NCBI GenBank assembly: GCA_964581095.1
Contig: CAZONK010000192.1
Span: 1 to 6,491, forward strand
Direction: 5' to 3'
Length of the DNA stretch: 6,491 nucleotides
Source: SZUA-230 sp964581095
Lineage (GTDB): Bacteria; Bacteroidota; Bacteroidia; Cytophagales; Cyclobacteriaceae
In this document: piece after piece, positions 1 through 6,491 of the stretch
Layout: each line of letters begins with the position of its first letter
Position numbering within the stretch: position 1 is the stretch's first letter
Translations under genes and position numbers: made by a program
The notes under the pieces: model-generated
The model's database searches: none
What the model saw: the letters and a program-made list of their open reading frames with translations, nothing else
Told to the model about the DNA's origin: nothing

Positions 1-1671
1 TTTATCGGATGGACCTTTGTTCTATATTTATTAAATCGGGTTTTCAAGGTGAATATCCTCCAGGTTTTGGTACTTGTAGGAACATTTGCACTTGCAATGG
101 CTTTTGCCGGCAATGACCTGGTTAATTTTATTGGTGTACCACTCGCCGGTTACAACTCATACCAATTGTTTGTAGAATCTGGAGAAGGGGCTGATCAATT
201 TCTTATGGAGGGGCTTGCAGGGAAGGTCCCAACACCTACTTTATTGCTGTTATTAGCAGGGGTAATAATGGTAGTTACGTTATATACCTCAAAAAAAGCG
301 AAATCTGTGATAAAAACTTCTTTGGATCTTGGAAGACAAGATGAAGGATATGAACGATTTTCATCATTTTTGTTATCAAGGAGAATTGTACGAAATTTTG
401 CCAGTGCGGCTACATATGTTAACGACAAATTGCCCTCGGGATGGACAGGAGCCGTAAATAAACAATTTGATCAGTCACATTTTAAATCAAAACAGGCAAA
501 TCTGGGAAAAGAAGCCCCGGCATTTGATATGCTACGTGCCTCTGTTACACTGGTTGTTGCCAGTATCCTGATCGCCATCGGAACCAGCCTTAAACTTCCT
601 TTGTCAACCACTTACGTGACATTTATGGTGTTTATGGGAACATCGCTGGCTGATGGGGCATGGGGACGGGAAAGTGCGGTTTATAGGGTATCAGGTGTCC
701 TCTCAGTTATTGGGGGATGGTTTTTTACCGCGTTATCAGCGTTTATAATTGCATTTACCATGGCATTAATATTCCATTTTGGAGGAATTATTGCTATCAG
801 CATTGTCCTGATTATGGTAGCCGTATTTATCTATCGTACACATAGGTTCCACGATAAAAGATTGAAAAAACAAGTGGATTTTGAAAGAAATATTGATGAG
901 GGAACACTTACAAAAGACAAATTAATCAATTTGTGTTATAAACAAATAAAAGCATTCTTAGCACAATATTGCACGCAGGTTGATATCTCTCTAAAAGCGC
1001 TGAAAGAAGAAGACCTTACTATTCTAAATAGTACCTATGAATCATTGAAACCAGTTCTTGGCAGAGTAAAAAGGTTGAAGAACATATCCAGTAACTTTCT
1101 TGATCGGGTACCTGAACCTGATCTGGAAGCCGGACACCTGTATATACTTGTAACCGATTACCTTCATGAAATGGGGAAACAGTCAATGGTCATTATTGAA
1201 TCAAATCTGAACCATGTCGATAATAATCATAAACCGTTGCTTCCAGAGCAGGTTGATGAACTAATAGCAATGCATAACATGATTTGCGAAAGATATGAAT
1301 CCATAATGGACATGTACAAAAATGCAGATACAGAATCAGCACAGAAATTGTATGACCATGTGGAGTCAGTAATTAATATTATACGGAGCGCCAGGAAGAA
1401 ACAAATCAAGCGGATTAAAAACCATGAAGTAGGAACACGCAATAGTGCACTTTACCTGAGCCATCTGGGTGAGTTTAGGAACCTTGGAATGTTCTCGAAT
1501 CGGATAGTAAAAGTTTATGATGAATTAATCCTTAACCCAATTGAGGAGGTAGAATTTTCAGAGGAAACAATCAAAAAAGAATTGAAGCAGTTGAAGAAAG
1601 AGGTTAAAACAATTTCAAAAGATGTCAGGAATAAAATGGAACATACCGGAGATGATGAAAGCTCTGAATAA
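1..1671 (+). CDS. Inorganic phosphate transporter, PiT/PHO4 family, 5'-truncated by window edge
   Basis: The reading frame is open from base 1, so the gene begins upstream; the GTG at 49 is internal and not the start. 556 residues are visible. Numbering from the first visible codon, GNDLVNFIGVPLAGY at about 37-51 matches the second of the two GANDVAN-type PHO4 signatures. PLSTTYV near 200-206 matches the conserved P(I/V)STTH element. Hydrophobic segments lie at about 20-36, 79-95, 178-196, 232-258 and 260-278. The first PHO4 repeat is missing and must lie outside the window. From about 284 to the end the protein is soluble, charged and helical, like PhoU/DUF47, as in the long PiT proteins of Bacteroidota. 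By family it imports phosphate across the inner membrane, using an ion gradient; the tail probably tunes transport. The family is secure, the coupling ion and tail role are inferred. Confidence 0.9.
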   Translation, partial: FIGWTFVLYLLNRVFKVNILQVLVLVGTFALAMAFAGNDLVNFIGVPLAGYNSYQLFVESGEGADQFLMEGLAGKVPTPTLLLLLAGVIMVVTLYTSKKAKSVIKTSLDLGRQDEGYERFSSFLLSRRIVRNFASAATYVNDKLPSGWTGAVNKQFDQSHFKSKQANLGKEAPAFDMLRASVTLVVASILIAIGTSLKLPLSTTYVTFMVFMGTSLADGAWGRESAVYRVSGVLSVIGGWFFTALSAFIIAFTMALIFHFGGIIAISIVLIMVAVFIYRTHRFHDKRLKKQVDFERNIDEGTLTKDKLINLCYKQIKAFLAQYCTQVDISLKALKEEDLTILNSTYESLKPVLGRVKRLKNISSNFLDRVPEPDLEAGHLYILVTDYLHEMGKQSMVIIESNLNHVDNNHKPLLPEQVDELIAMHNMICERYESIMDMYKNADTESAQKLYDHVESVINIIRSARKKQIKRIKNHEVGTRNSALYLSHLGEFRNLGMFSNRIVKVYDELILNPIEEVEFSEETIKKELKQLKKEVKTISKDVRNKMEHTGDDESSE

Positions 1672-1769
1672 ACCGGAAATACCTCCGTCACAAAAAATAT
1701 TCCTGATAGTAATCTAAAAATGCGTCCTATTCGAGCTTTTTCCATAGCCTTCAACTTTATGATACCGGT

Positions 1770-1928
1770 TTAACAACACGTTACCTGTTGTACAGGCGGA
1801 CACTTCCCTGTACCGTAAGAACAAAATACGCAGCAATCCCCATCTTTCGGTTTAACCAGGATTATCCCTACATAGTGACGATAAATAATTGAAATCACTT
1901 GATTGTCAATTATTTGTGTCAGGGTTAA
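1770..1928 (-). pseudogene. Remnant of a GDCCVxC-domain small cysteine-rich protein gene
   Basis: Between an in-frame TAG (1929-1931) and TAA (1770-1772) the minus strand reads a frame ending KPKDGDCCVFCSYGTGKCPP (1797-1856), then VQQVTCC and stop. This matches the signature and the CC tail of the short GDCCVxC family (usually about 70 residues). The N-terminal half is not intact. Intact members carry CPxC and YxCxxC before the signature; here the aligned stretch is YRHYVG, with both second-pair cysteines gone, and no ATG exists in frame. In another minus-strand frame, codons at 1892-1900 read S-D-F followed by N-Y-L, resembling the (T/S)D-x-C-Q-x-F-Y segment of the family, which suggests small indels. 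The only near-plausible start is a GTG at 1896-1898, giving 42 residues. I read it as a decaying gene; a shortened live protein is possible. Function of the family is not known to me. Confidence 0.62.
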
Positions 1929-2014
1929 CTACGTCCTTTAGGGAGATACCATATTTTTAGTATTTAAGTAAAAGCTAAAATATAAAATAAGAAGCATAGG
2001 AGAGTTAAGATTAC

Positions 2015-2043
2015 TTGTACACATGTTGGACACTATTTGGACA
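2015..2043. promoter_or_regulatory. Triple direct repeat with 11-bp period, putative response-regulator operator
   Basis: Three heptamers lie in register: TTGTACA at 2015-2021, TTGGACA at 2026-2032 and TTGGACA at 2037-2043, separated by the 4-bp linkers CATG and CTAT. A 7+4 arrangement with one helical turn per unit is the architecture bound by OmpR/PhoB-family response regulators (the E. coli Pho box is 7-bp repeats with 4-bp spacers). The last unit ends 70 bp before the DUF2461 ATG and 9 bp before a possible -33 TTTG, a normal place for an activator. Positions 11 bp further out on either side do not continue the repeat. The regulator is unknown and the link to phosphate is only suggested by architecture and by the neighbouring phosphate transporter. 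Confidence 0.45.
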
Positions 2044-2052
2044 AAAGATTCA

Positions 2053-2084
2053 TTTGATTTGATTATCTCAAATTAAACACTTTG
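2053..2084 (+). promoter_or_regulatory. Weak candidate promoter for the DUF2461 gene
   Basis: TTTG at 2053-2056 could be the -33 element and ACACTTTG at 2077-2084 a -7 element that keeps TTTG but lacks the leading TA of TAnnTTTG. The spacer is 20 bp. Transcription would start near 2089-2091, leaving a leader of roughly 24 bases. A poor -7 next to an upstream repeat array would suit an activated promoter, but the match is weak in AT-rich DNA and could be chance. Confidence 0.25.
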
Positions 2085-2113
2085 TTAGATTGCACCATAA
2101 ATTAATAAACGTG

Positions 2114-2785
2114 ATGAAAAGCACACTCAAATTTCTAAGGAAACTAGACAAAAACAACAACCGTAATTGGTTTAATGAAAACAGGGGGATTTATGAAAAA
2201 TCGTATGAAGAAATGATCGATTTCGCTGATCAGTTATTAGCTGAAATGGATAACCATGATATTGTAGGAACCTCTTCCGGTAAAAAAAGCCTGTATCGTA
2301 TATATCGTGACGTACGCTTTCGAAAAGACAAAACACCCTACAAAACCAATTGGGGAGGCCGTATGAGACGGTCAGGAGCTGAAAGGAGAGGAGGATATTA
2401 TTATCAGGTCGGGCCCAAAGGATCATTTGTTATGGGTGGATTTTTCGGTCCCAATAAGGAAGACTTACTCCATATCAGAAGACAAATCAACCAGGCCCCG
2501 GAGCCATTGTGGGACATAATCGAATCTAAACAGTTTAGAGATTTTTTTGGTACGTTGAATGGGTCAAAACTTAAAACTGCTCCAAGAGGTTTTGATAAGG
2601 ACCATCCGGACATTGATCTGCTGCGATACAAACAATTTATACTCAGACATGATTTCACTCAGGAAGAAGTGTATAGCAAAGACTTCCCAGGTATAGTTTC
2701 GCATGCATTTAAGCAAATGCGTCCTTTTTTTGACTACATGTCTGAAATTCTGACAACCGATTTGAATGGCCAGTCCTTATTGTGA
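2114..2785 (+). CDS. DUF2461 (TIGR02453) family protein
   Basis: A 223-residue protein, the usual length for DUF2461. Family marks are the N-terminal L-x-K-N-N-N-R-x-W-F segment (residues 11-20), the block RIYRDVRFRKDKTPYKTNWG (62-81), and GGYYYQVGP followed by a Gly-rich FVMGGFFGP stretch (93-113). The C-terminal half carries the conserved LRYKQF (170-175). There is no signal peptide or membrane segment, so it is predicted cytosolic. The biochemical role of DUF2461 is not established and I do not assign one. The ATG at 2114 was chosen because it puts the family N-terminus at residue 1-5; a TTG at 2090 or GTG at 2111 would add unconserved residues. No Shine-Dalgarno is visible. It sits alone on its strand, downstream of the triple repeat at 2015-2043 and convergent with the hydrolase gene. 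Confidence 0.88.
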   Translation: MKSTLKFLRKLDKNNNRNWFNENRGIYEKSYEEMIDFADQLLAEMDNHDIVGTSSGKKSLYRIYRDVRFRKDKTPYKTNWGGRMRRSGAERRGGYYYQVGPKGSFVMGGFFGPNKEDLLHIRRQINQAPEPLWDIIESKQFRDFFGTLNGSKLKTAPRGFDKDHPDIDLLRYKQFILRHDFTQEEVYSKDFPGIVSHAFKQMRPFFDYMSEILTTDLNGQSLL

Positions 2786-2914
2786 TCCTTTCAATTAACT
2801 ACCACCCTATCTTAGTTGCCAATTCGCAGATAAGCCTATCTCAAAATAACCAATAGATGAGTTATAAATTATAAATATAATTTTCTAATGGTGCGAGGGA
2901 TCTATTCACAACTT

Positions 2915-4807
2915 TTACCTGCTTTCAATTTTCAGTGGGCCTACAATAGGTAAACGAATTTGAGAAGGATATTCCTTTGAATGATGTATCGTATTATGCG
3001 CCACGATACCTTCAGATTCATCGAAGTTATTACCACCTGTATTCATGTTTCGTGCAAAACGGGGGAAGTTACTGCTCGATACCTCAATTCTTATCCTGTG
3101 TCCTTTCTTAAAGAAATTGCTGGTTGATAAAGGTGTAAGATTTACTTCGTAAACTTTGCCCTGCTCCATGAATACCTCTTTGTCATACCCTTCACGATAC
3201 CTTACCCGTTGAATGGTTTCATCCAGGTTATAGGCCGTTCCATCAGGATAAACATCGATAAGCTTTACTGTAAGATCTGTATCCTTTACATCAGAAGAAA
3301 TATAAATTGAGGTTTCGATAAAACCACTTATCTCAATGCCTTCCTGTAATGGCTCCGAGGTATAAACAAGTATATCATTCCTGGTTTCCATTTCCTGCTG
3401 ATCGAATGCTCCACCTTTAACTGCATTTCCTGTACAACACACATTTCCCCCATAGGATGATACCGGATTCATTGGATCGTAGGTAAAATTGTCTTTTGTT
3501 TCTTTCTCGGGTGGATTTAAGGTCAGCTCGCCATCACCAAACAGGCTATTGGCATTTCCACCGCTGTTGATATAGAATGTAGTCATATTAGCATTTTCAG
3601 GAGGCCAGGTTTCAGAAGTTTTCCATTCATTACTACCCATTGTGTAGTATTGTACACGCGGTAATTTTTCCAGGATGCCATTCTTTTCCCCCTTTAACCA
3701 GTAATCAAACCAGCCGTAGATCATTCCATCATAGTCCAGGCGTGCATCACCCACATTTCGTTCACCAACAATGGTATTTTCTGTTGCCCTGGTGTACCTG
3801 CAGTGTAGGGTAGGGGCGATTACCAGGTATTGATTGTCTGCCACCTCTTTGTTTTTAAGACTTCTAACATGATTGAATAGAGCCAGGTTGGGAGTAATGG
3901 AAACATCATACCAGGAAGTAAACCAAAAACTAGGAACACCAAATCCCATATCGTCATGATAGAGCCCACTGGAATACCAATCGGGATCATTGGGCTTTCT
4001 CCTGACCATTTTTTCAAATACACCCTGAGGTCCATTTTGATTTTTGATTATATCCTGGATTGGGAGATGTTGGAGGCCTTCCGACCAATCTACCCTCGGA
4101 TATTCGGGGGCCATATCATAAAACCGTTGTATCCTTTGAAGATCTGCTTGTGTGATGCCATCGGGTAGTTGGGGTTTCATCTCATCATGTTGTGTACCAT
4201 AGAGCCAGGCAAAAAACAGCATTTGTTCTACACCACCACGGTACCAATTACCTTGTTCATATATATCACCCACACGGCCTACACCGGCTCCATAGCCCTG
4301 TGGTACCATGGCTGCATGCGAGGGATGATCCAAGGCGGCAACCGCCATTTGCCACTCAGCTGTTGACGAACAACCCAGTGTACCAATCTTTCCATTGCTC
4401 CATGTTTGATCAGCCATCCATGAAAAAGCATCATATCCATCGGTGAGGGGAGTGCCCAGGATATCCCATTCTCCTTCCGAAAAGAACCTTCCGCGTTCAT
4501 TCTGGATCACGTATGCGTATCCTCTTTTTACTGCCTCATACGCACGTTGCATCGAGCGTGTCCTGAATTCCCCATCACCCCATGAGTTAAAATTATAAGG
4601 TGTCCGTGAAAAGATAATGGGCACTTTCTCCGTGGTTTTAGGACGATAAATATCTGTAGCAAGCCTGATCCCATCACGCATGGGCATCATAACTTTCTGA
4701 TCTATAACGGCTATATCAAGAAGTTGTTCATATTCATCCTGCCCGAAAGAAAATGAAAAGGTGAAAGCGATAATTAACATTGTTAGAAATGAGGATAAAT
4801 GCTTCAT
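2915..4807 (-). CDS. Exported CocE/NonD family hydrolase (peptidase S15-type alpha/beta hydrolase)
   Basis: 630 residues from the ATG at 4805-4807, chosen because it opens a clean signal peptide (MKH, hydrophobic core, ending SFSFGQ at about residue 23); an upstream in-frame ATG at 4853-4855 would put 16 polar residues in front of it. Residues of about 35-345 form the alpha/beta hydrolase domain, opening with the family pattern PMRDGIRLATDIYRP. The nucleophile elbow reads GTLGCSSTAEW with Ser147 as predicted nucleophile; Asp301 in SWYD and His335 in PTLHC complete the triad by comparison with CocE and X-Pro dipeptidyl peptidases. Residues of about 455-625 form the C-terminal jelly-roll typical of the family. 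It probably cleaves an ester or acyl/amide bond, possibly an X-Pro peptide or beta-lactam-like ester, in the periplasm; the substrate cannot be told. It is a single gene, 148 bp downstream of the toxin gene on the same strand. Confidence 0.88.
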   Translation of the reverse strand: MKHLSSFLTMLIIAFTFSFSFGQDEYEQLLDIAVIDQKVMMPMRDGIRLATDIYRPKTTEKVPIIFSRTPYNFNSWGDGEFRTRSMQRAYEAVKRGYAYVIQNERGRFFSEGEWDILGTPLTDGYDAFSWMADQTWSNGKIGTLGCSSTAEWQMAVAALDHPSHAAMVPQGYGAGVGRVGDIYEQGNWYRGGVEQMLFFAWLYGTQHDEMKPQLPDGITQADLQRIQRFYDMAPEYPRVDWSEGLQHLPIQDIIKNQNGPQGVFEKMVRRKPNDPDWYSSGLYHDDMGFGVPSFWFTSWYDVSITPNLALFNHVRSLKNKEVADNQYLVIAPTLHCRYTRATENTIVGERNVGDARLDYDGMIYGWFDYWLKGEKNGILEKLPRVQYYTMGSNEWKTSETWPPENANMTTFYINSGGNANSLFGDGELTLNPPEKETKDNFTYDPMNPVSSYGGNVCCTGNAVKGGAFDQQEMETRNDILVYTSEPLQEGIEISGFIETSIYISSDVKDTDLTVKLIDVYPDGTAYNLDETIQRVRYREGYDKEVFMEQGKVYEVNLTPLSTSNFFKKGHRIRIEVSSSNFPRFARNMNTGGNNFDESEGIVAHNTIHHSKEYPSQIRLPIVGPLKIESR

Positions 4808-4955
4808 GTGGGTTTGATTAGAACTGAAATAAATATAATTAGTTAAATTAAACAAATTTGCCTCAATTAGAAACCATTTTCATTCTTTAGTTGATAAGAA
4901 TTACTTCAGATGTTATTTGTTTAACTTAATATAGATTTGGAAGGAGATAGTGGTT

Positions 4956-5225
4956 TTAATCATAATGGCTCCACATACGTAATACTTTAACAATCTTTTT
5001 GCTTTCCAAAATTTGATATACAAGTCGGTGCTGAATGTTAATTCTTCTTGAATAAGCTCCTGACAGATCTCCCAAAAGTTTCTCATAAGGAGGATAGGGT
5101 AGTAATGGATCTCGTTCTAATAGTTGTAGGAGTTTGAGTACTTTTGGTTTTAACCCTGAGTAGGCAATTTTTTTTGCATCCTTTTGTGCCTGTTTTGTAT
5201 AAACAAGCTTATAAACATCTACCAT
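4956..5225 (-). CDS. Type II toxin, Txe/YoeB family mRNA interferase
   Basis: An 89-residue basic protein of RelE-fold Txe/YoeB type. Conserved segments are YTKQAQKDAKKIA (9-21), PPYEKLLGDLSGAYSRRIN (45-63), HRLVYQI (66-72) and the C-terminal MWSHYD (84-89). By comparison with E. coli YoeB, the catalytic Glu, Arg and His correspond to Glu48, Arg67 and His87, with Tyr88 next to it, so all key residues are present and the toxin looks active. YoeB-type toxins cut mRNA on the ribosome at the start-codon region and are held inactive by the cognate antitoxin. The ATG at 5223-5225 lies inside the end of the antitoxin gene: the shared bases ATGGTAG hold the toxin start and the antitoxin TAG, a 7-base overlap that implies translational coupling. 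Confidence 0.92.
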   Translation of the reverse strand: MVDVYKLVYTKQAQKDAKKIAYSGLKPKVLKLLQLLERDPLLPYPPYEKLLGDLSGAYSRRINIQHRLVYQILESKKIVKVLRMWSHYD

Positions 5226-5461
5226 TTAAGCTTAGAGGCAGTCTTGGATAGAGGTGTTTTCATACCCTCAACAATAGAATCCCTCATACCAGGAACTGAT
5301 AAAAGGTATATTGTTTCTTGTATTGCACGCCAATCATCCTCACCTATTAATACTGCATTATTGTTTTTTCCAGTGATATGAATAGGTTCATGGCTATCTG
5401 AGGCTTGATTGATAAGCTTATAAATATTTTTTCTTGCTTCTGTAACAGATAGTATTTTCAT
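5219..5461 (-). CDS. Type II antitoxin, Phd/YefM family
   Basis: An 80-residue protein. The N-terminal half, with SVTEARKNIYKLINQ (5-19), EPIHITGKNNNAVLI (25-39) and the following DDWRAIQET (42-50), is the DNA-binding and dimerisation domain of Phd/YefM; the C-terminal tail from about 60, with the GMRDSI.EGM.TPL pattern, is the flexible toxin-neutralising part. It should bind and inhibit the toxin encoded just downstream and repress its own promoter, more strongly in complex with toxin. The ATG at 5459-5461 is preferred over an in-frame start at 5573-5575, because the extra 38 residues are not family-like and a consensus promoter (5467-5497) lies inside that extension. The last seven bases overlap the toxin gene. 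Confidence 0.92.
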   Translation of the reverse strand: MKILSVTEARKNIYKLINQASDSHEPIHITGKNNNAVLIGEDDWRAIQETIYLLSVPGMRDSIVEGMKTPLSKTASKLKW

Positions 5462-5466
5462 AATTA

Positions 5467-5497
5467 CAAACGTACGGAATAACGACCTGAATTCAAA
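5467..5497 (-). promoter_or_regulatory. Consensus Bacteroidota promoter of the toxin-antitoxin operon, with overlapping palindromes
   Basis: On the minus strand TTTG (5494-5497) is followed after exactly 19 bp by TACGTTTG (5467-5474). This is a full match to the -33 TTTG / -7 TAnnTTTG consensus of the phylum's primary sigma factor at the typical spacing. Only five bases separate the -7 element from the antitoxin ATG, so the transcript should start at or within a few bases of the start codon. Two perfect palindromes overlap the elements: TGAATTCA (5488-5495) at the -33 and CGTACG (5471-5476) at the -7, centres 18 bp apart. They are candidate operator half-sites for antitoxin autorepression. 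The promoter match is direct; the operator role is inferred. Confidence 0.72.
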
Positions 5498-5595
5498 CTT
5501 TCGTTTAAAATGTCCACCGAATGCTGGTAAATAAATAATTACTATATTATCTGAAATTATTCTTATCTTTTTCACTTAATCTAACACTTTCCACC

Positions 5596-6489
5596 ATGGA
5601 AAAATATGCAATTGCATTCCTGATATTAATAATGCCCCAAATTATTCTAAGTCAGGACTGGGGGTCTGTAGAAATAAAAACTCACAAAATCAACGATAAA
5701 ATTAGCGTACTTGAAGGTAGCGGAGGTAATATTGGGGTACTACATGGCGAGGATGGAATAATGATCATTGATTCCCAATATGCTGAACTTAACGAGAAAA
5801 TTACTAATTCACTGATAGCCATAAGTGACAGGGAACTGAGATTCATTGTAAATACACATTGGCACTTTGACCACGTCGGTGGGAACGAATTGCTGGCAAA
5901 AGATGGTGCCGTTATCCTTGCCCAGGACAATGTGTGGAAAAGAATGAGTACAGGTCAATTTATGGAATGGATTGAAAGGGATGTACCCACCTTTCCCAAA
6001 GCTGCATTACCCATTATTACATTCAAAGATGAGATCACTTTTCATTTAAATGATGAGGAAGTTTTTGTTTTTCATAGTGGTCCGGCGCATACCGACGGGG
6101 ATGCAGCGGTTTGGTTTAAAACCAGTAACGCGATTCATATGGGAGACACATTCGTAACCTATGGATTCCCGTTTATTGATGTTTCTGCAGGAGGATCACT
6201 TAACGGCATGATCGCATTTCAAGGCAATGTATTAAAAATGATTGATGAACAGACAAAAGTAATTCCGGGCCATGGACCAATACTGGGCAAAAGCGACCTG
6301 GAGAAATTCAGAAACCAGTTGATAGACATTCGCTCTAAAATAATGCCCCTGATAGAAGCAGGAAAGACCCAGGATGAAGTAATAACAGAAAATCCGATTG
6401 CTGGATATGATGAAGTATGGCCGGATGGTTTCGTGAAAAGCAAAGACTTTTTGTTACTGGTTTATCGTACGCTTAAATCAGGAGATTAA
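5596..6489 (+). CDS. Exported MBL-fold metallo-hydrolase
   Basis: 297 residues, starting at ATG 5596 with a signal peptide (hydrophobic residues 5-18, likely cleavage near the LSQ at 18-20). All metal ligands expected for a di-zinc metallo-beta-lactamase fold are visible: the HxHxDH motif THWHFDHVGGN with His88, His90, Asp92 and His93; His165 in GPAHTDGD; Asp184 in HMGDTF; and His226 in PGHGP. The protein is therefore probably a working periplasmic hydrolase. Proteins of this kind include class B beta-lactamases but also many lactone, thioester and phosphodiester hydrolases; nothing here points to antibiotic resistance in particular, and the substrate is unassigned. It is divergent from the toxin-antitoxin operon, with 134 bp between start codons. 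No Shine-Dalgarno and no good -7 element were found upstream. The stop lies two bases before the window end, so the gene is complete. Confidence 0.88.
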   Translation: MEKYAIAFLILIMPQIILSQDWGSVEIKTHKINDKISVLEGSGGNIGVLHGEDGIMIIDSQYAELNEKITNSLIAISDRELRFIVNTHWHFDHVGGNELLAKDGAVILAQDNVWKRMSTGQFMEWIERDVPTFPKAALPIITFKDEITFHLNDEEVFVFHSGPAHTDGDAAVWFKTSNAIHMGDTFVTYGFPFIDVSAGGSLNGMIAFQGNVLKMIDEQTKVIPGHGPILGKSDLEKFRNQLIDIRSKIMPLIEAGKTQDEVITENPIAGYDEVWPDGFVKSKDFLLLVYRTLKSGD

Positions 6490-6491
6490 TA

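Noticed and set aside
1669..1772. TAAACCGG (1669-1676) and CCGGTTTA (1765-1772) as inverted-repeat ends of a small mobile element
   Set aside because: Eight bases with an 88-bp interior, no target duplication and no transposase; one copy overlaps a stop codon and the other the GDCCVxC remnant, so chance is more likely.
2828..2841. AGATA-AGCC-TATCT hairpin as a bidirectional terminator between DUF2461 and the hydrolase
   Set aside because: The stem is five base pairs, almost all A-T, without a following T tract on either strand.
4169..4446. Plus-strand open frames inside the S15-type hydrolase gene
   Set aside because: They are antisense shadows of a well-conserved coding region with no recognisable protein features.
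4830..4856. TTTG and TATATTTA on the minus strand as promoter of the S15-type hydrolase
   Set aside because: The spacer is only 15 bp and the -7 element lacks its final G; in such AT-rich DNA this is not distinguishable from chance.
5564..5571. TATCTTTT as -7 element for the MBL-fold hydrolase gene
   Set aside because: No TTTG lies 17-21 bp upstream and the last base does not match.
5462..5575. In-frame N-terminal extension of the antitoxin to an ATG at 5573-5575
   Set aside because: The extra 38 residues do not resemble Phd/YefM, and a perfect promoter lies within them just before the ATG at 5461.
5596..6489. MBL-fold protein as a carbapenemase
   Set aside because: Metal ligands are those of the whole superfamily; no feature specific to class B beta-lactamases was recognised.

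Overview
The window looks like chromosomal DNA from a member of the Bacteroidota. The DNA is AT-rich, start codons lack Shine-Dalgarno sequences, one promoter fits the phylum's -33 TTTG / -7 TAnnTTTG consensus exactly, and the protein families fit (long PiT-type phosphate transporter with a cytoplasmic helical tail, GDCCVxC small protein, exported S15-type hydrolase). I cannot place it below phylum from sequence alone.

Layout. (1) 1-1671, plus: 3' part of a PiT/PHO4 phosphate transporter cut by the window edge, with a PhoU-like C-terminal region. (2) 1672-2113: a gene-poor stretch that is not empty. It holds the decayed remnant of a GDCCVxC small cysteine-rich protein gene on the minus strand (1770-1928), and then three heptamers of the form TTGKACA at an exact 11-bp period (2015-2043) that look like an operator for an OmpR/PhoB-type regulator. 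(3) 2114-2785, plus: a DUF2461/TIGR02453 protein of unknown function, placed so that the heptamers could control it. (4) 2915-4807, minus: an exported CocE/NonD-type (S15) alpha/beta hydrolase, convergent with DUF2461. (5) 4956-5461, minus: a type II toxin-antitoxin pair, Phd/YefM-type antitoxin followed by a Txe/YoeB-type mRNA-interferase toxin, with overlapping reading frames. A consensus promoter sits so close to the antitoxin ATG that the transcript should be leaderless or nearly so. (6) 5596-6489, plus: an exported metallo-beta-lactamase-fold hydrolase, divergent from the toxin-antitoxin operon.

The genes do not form one pathway. The toxin-antitoxin pair is the only clear functional unit. 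Phosphate uptake, the two secreted hydrolases and DUF2461 look like independent transcription units. The most useful non-coding signals are the three-unit repeat at 2015-2043, the promoter/operator region at 5467-5497 and the GDCCVxC remnant. I did not find a convincing wholly new multi-gene system.
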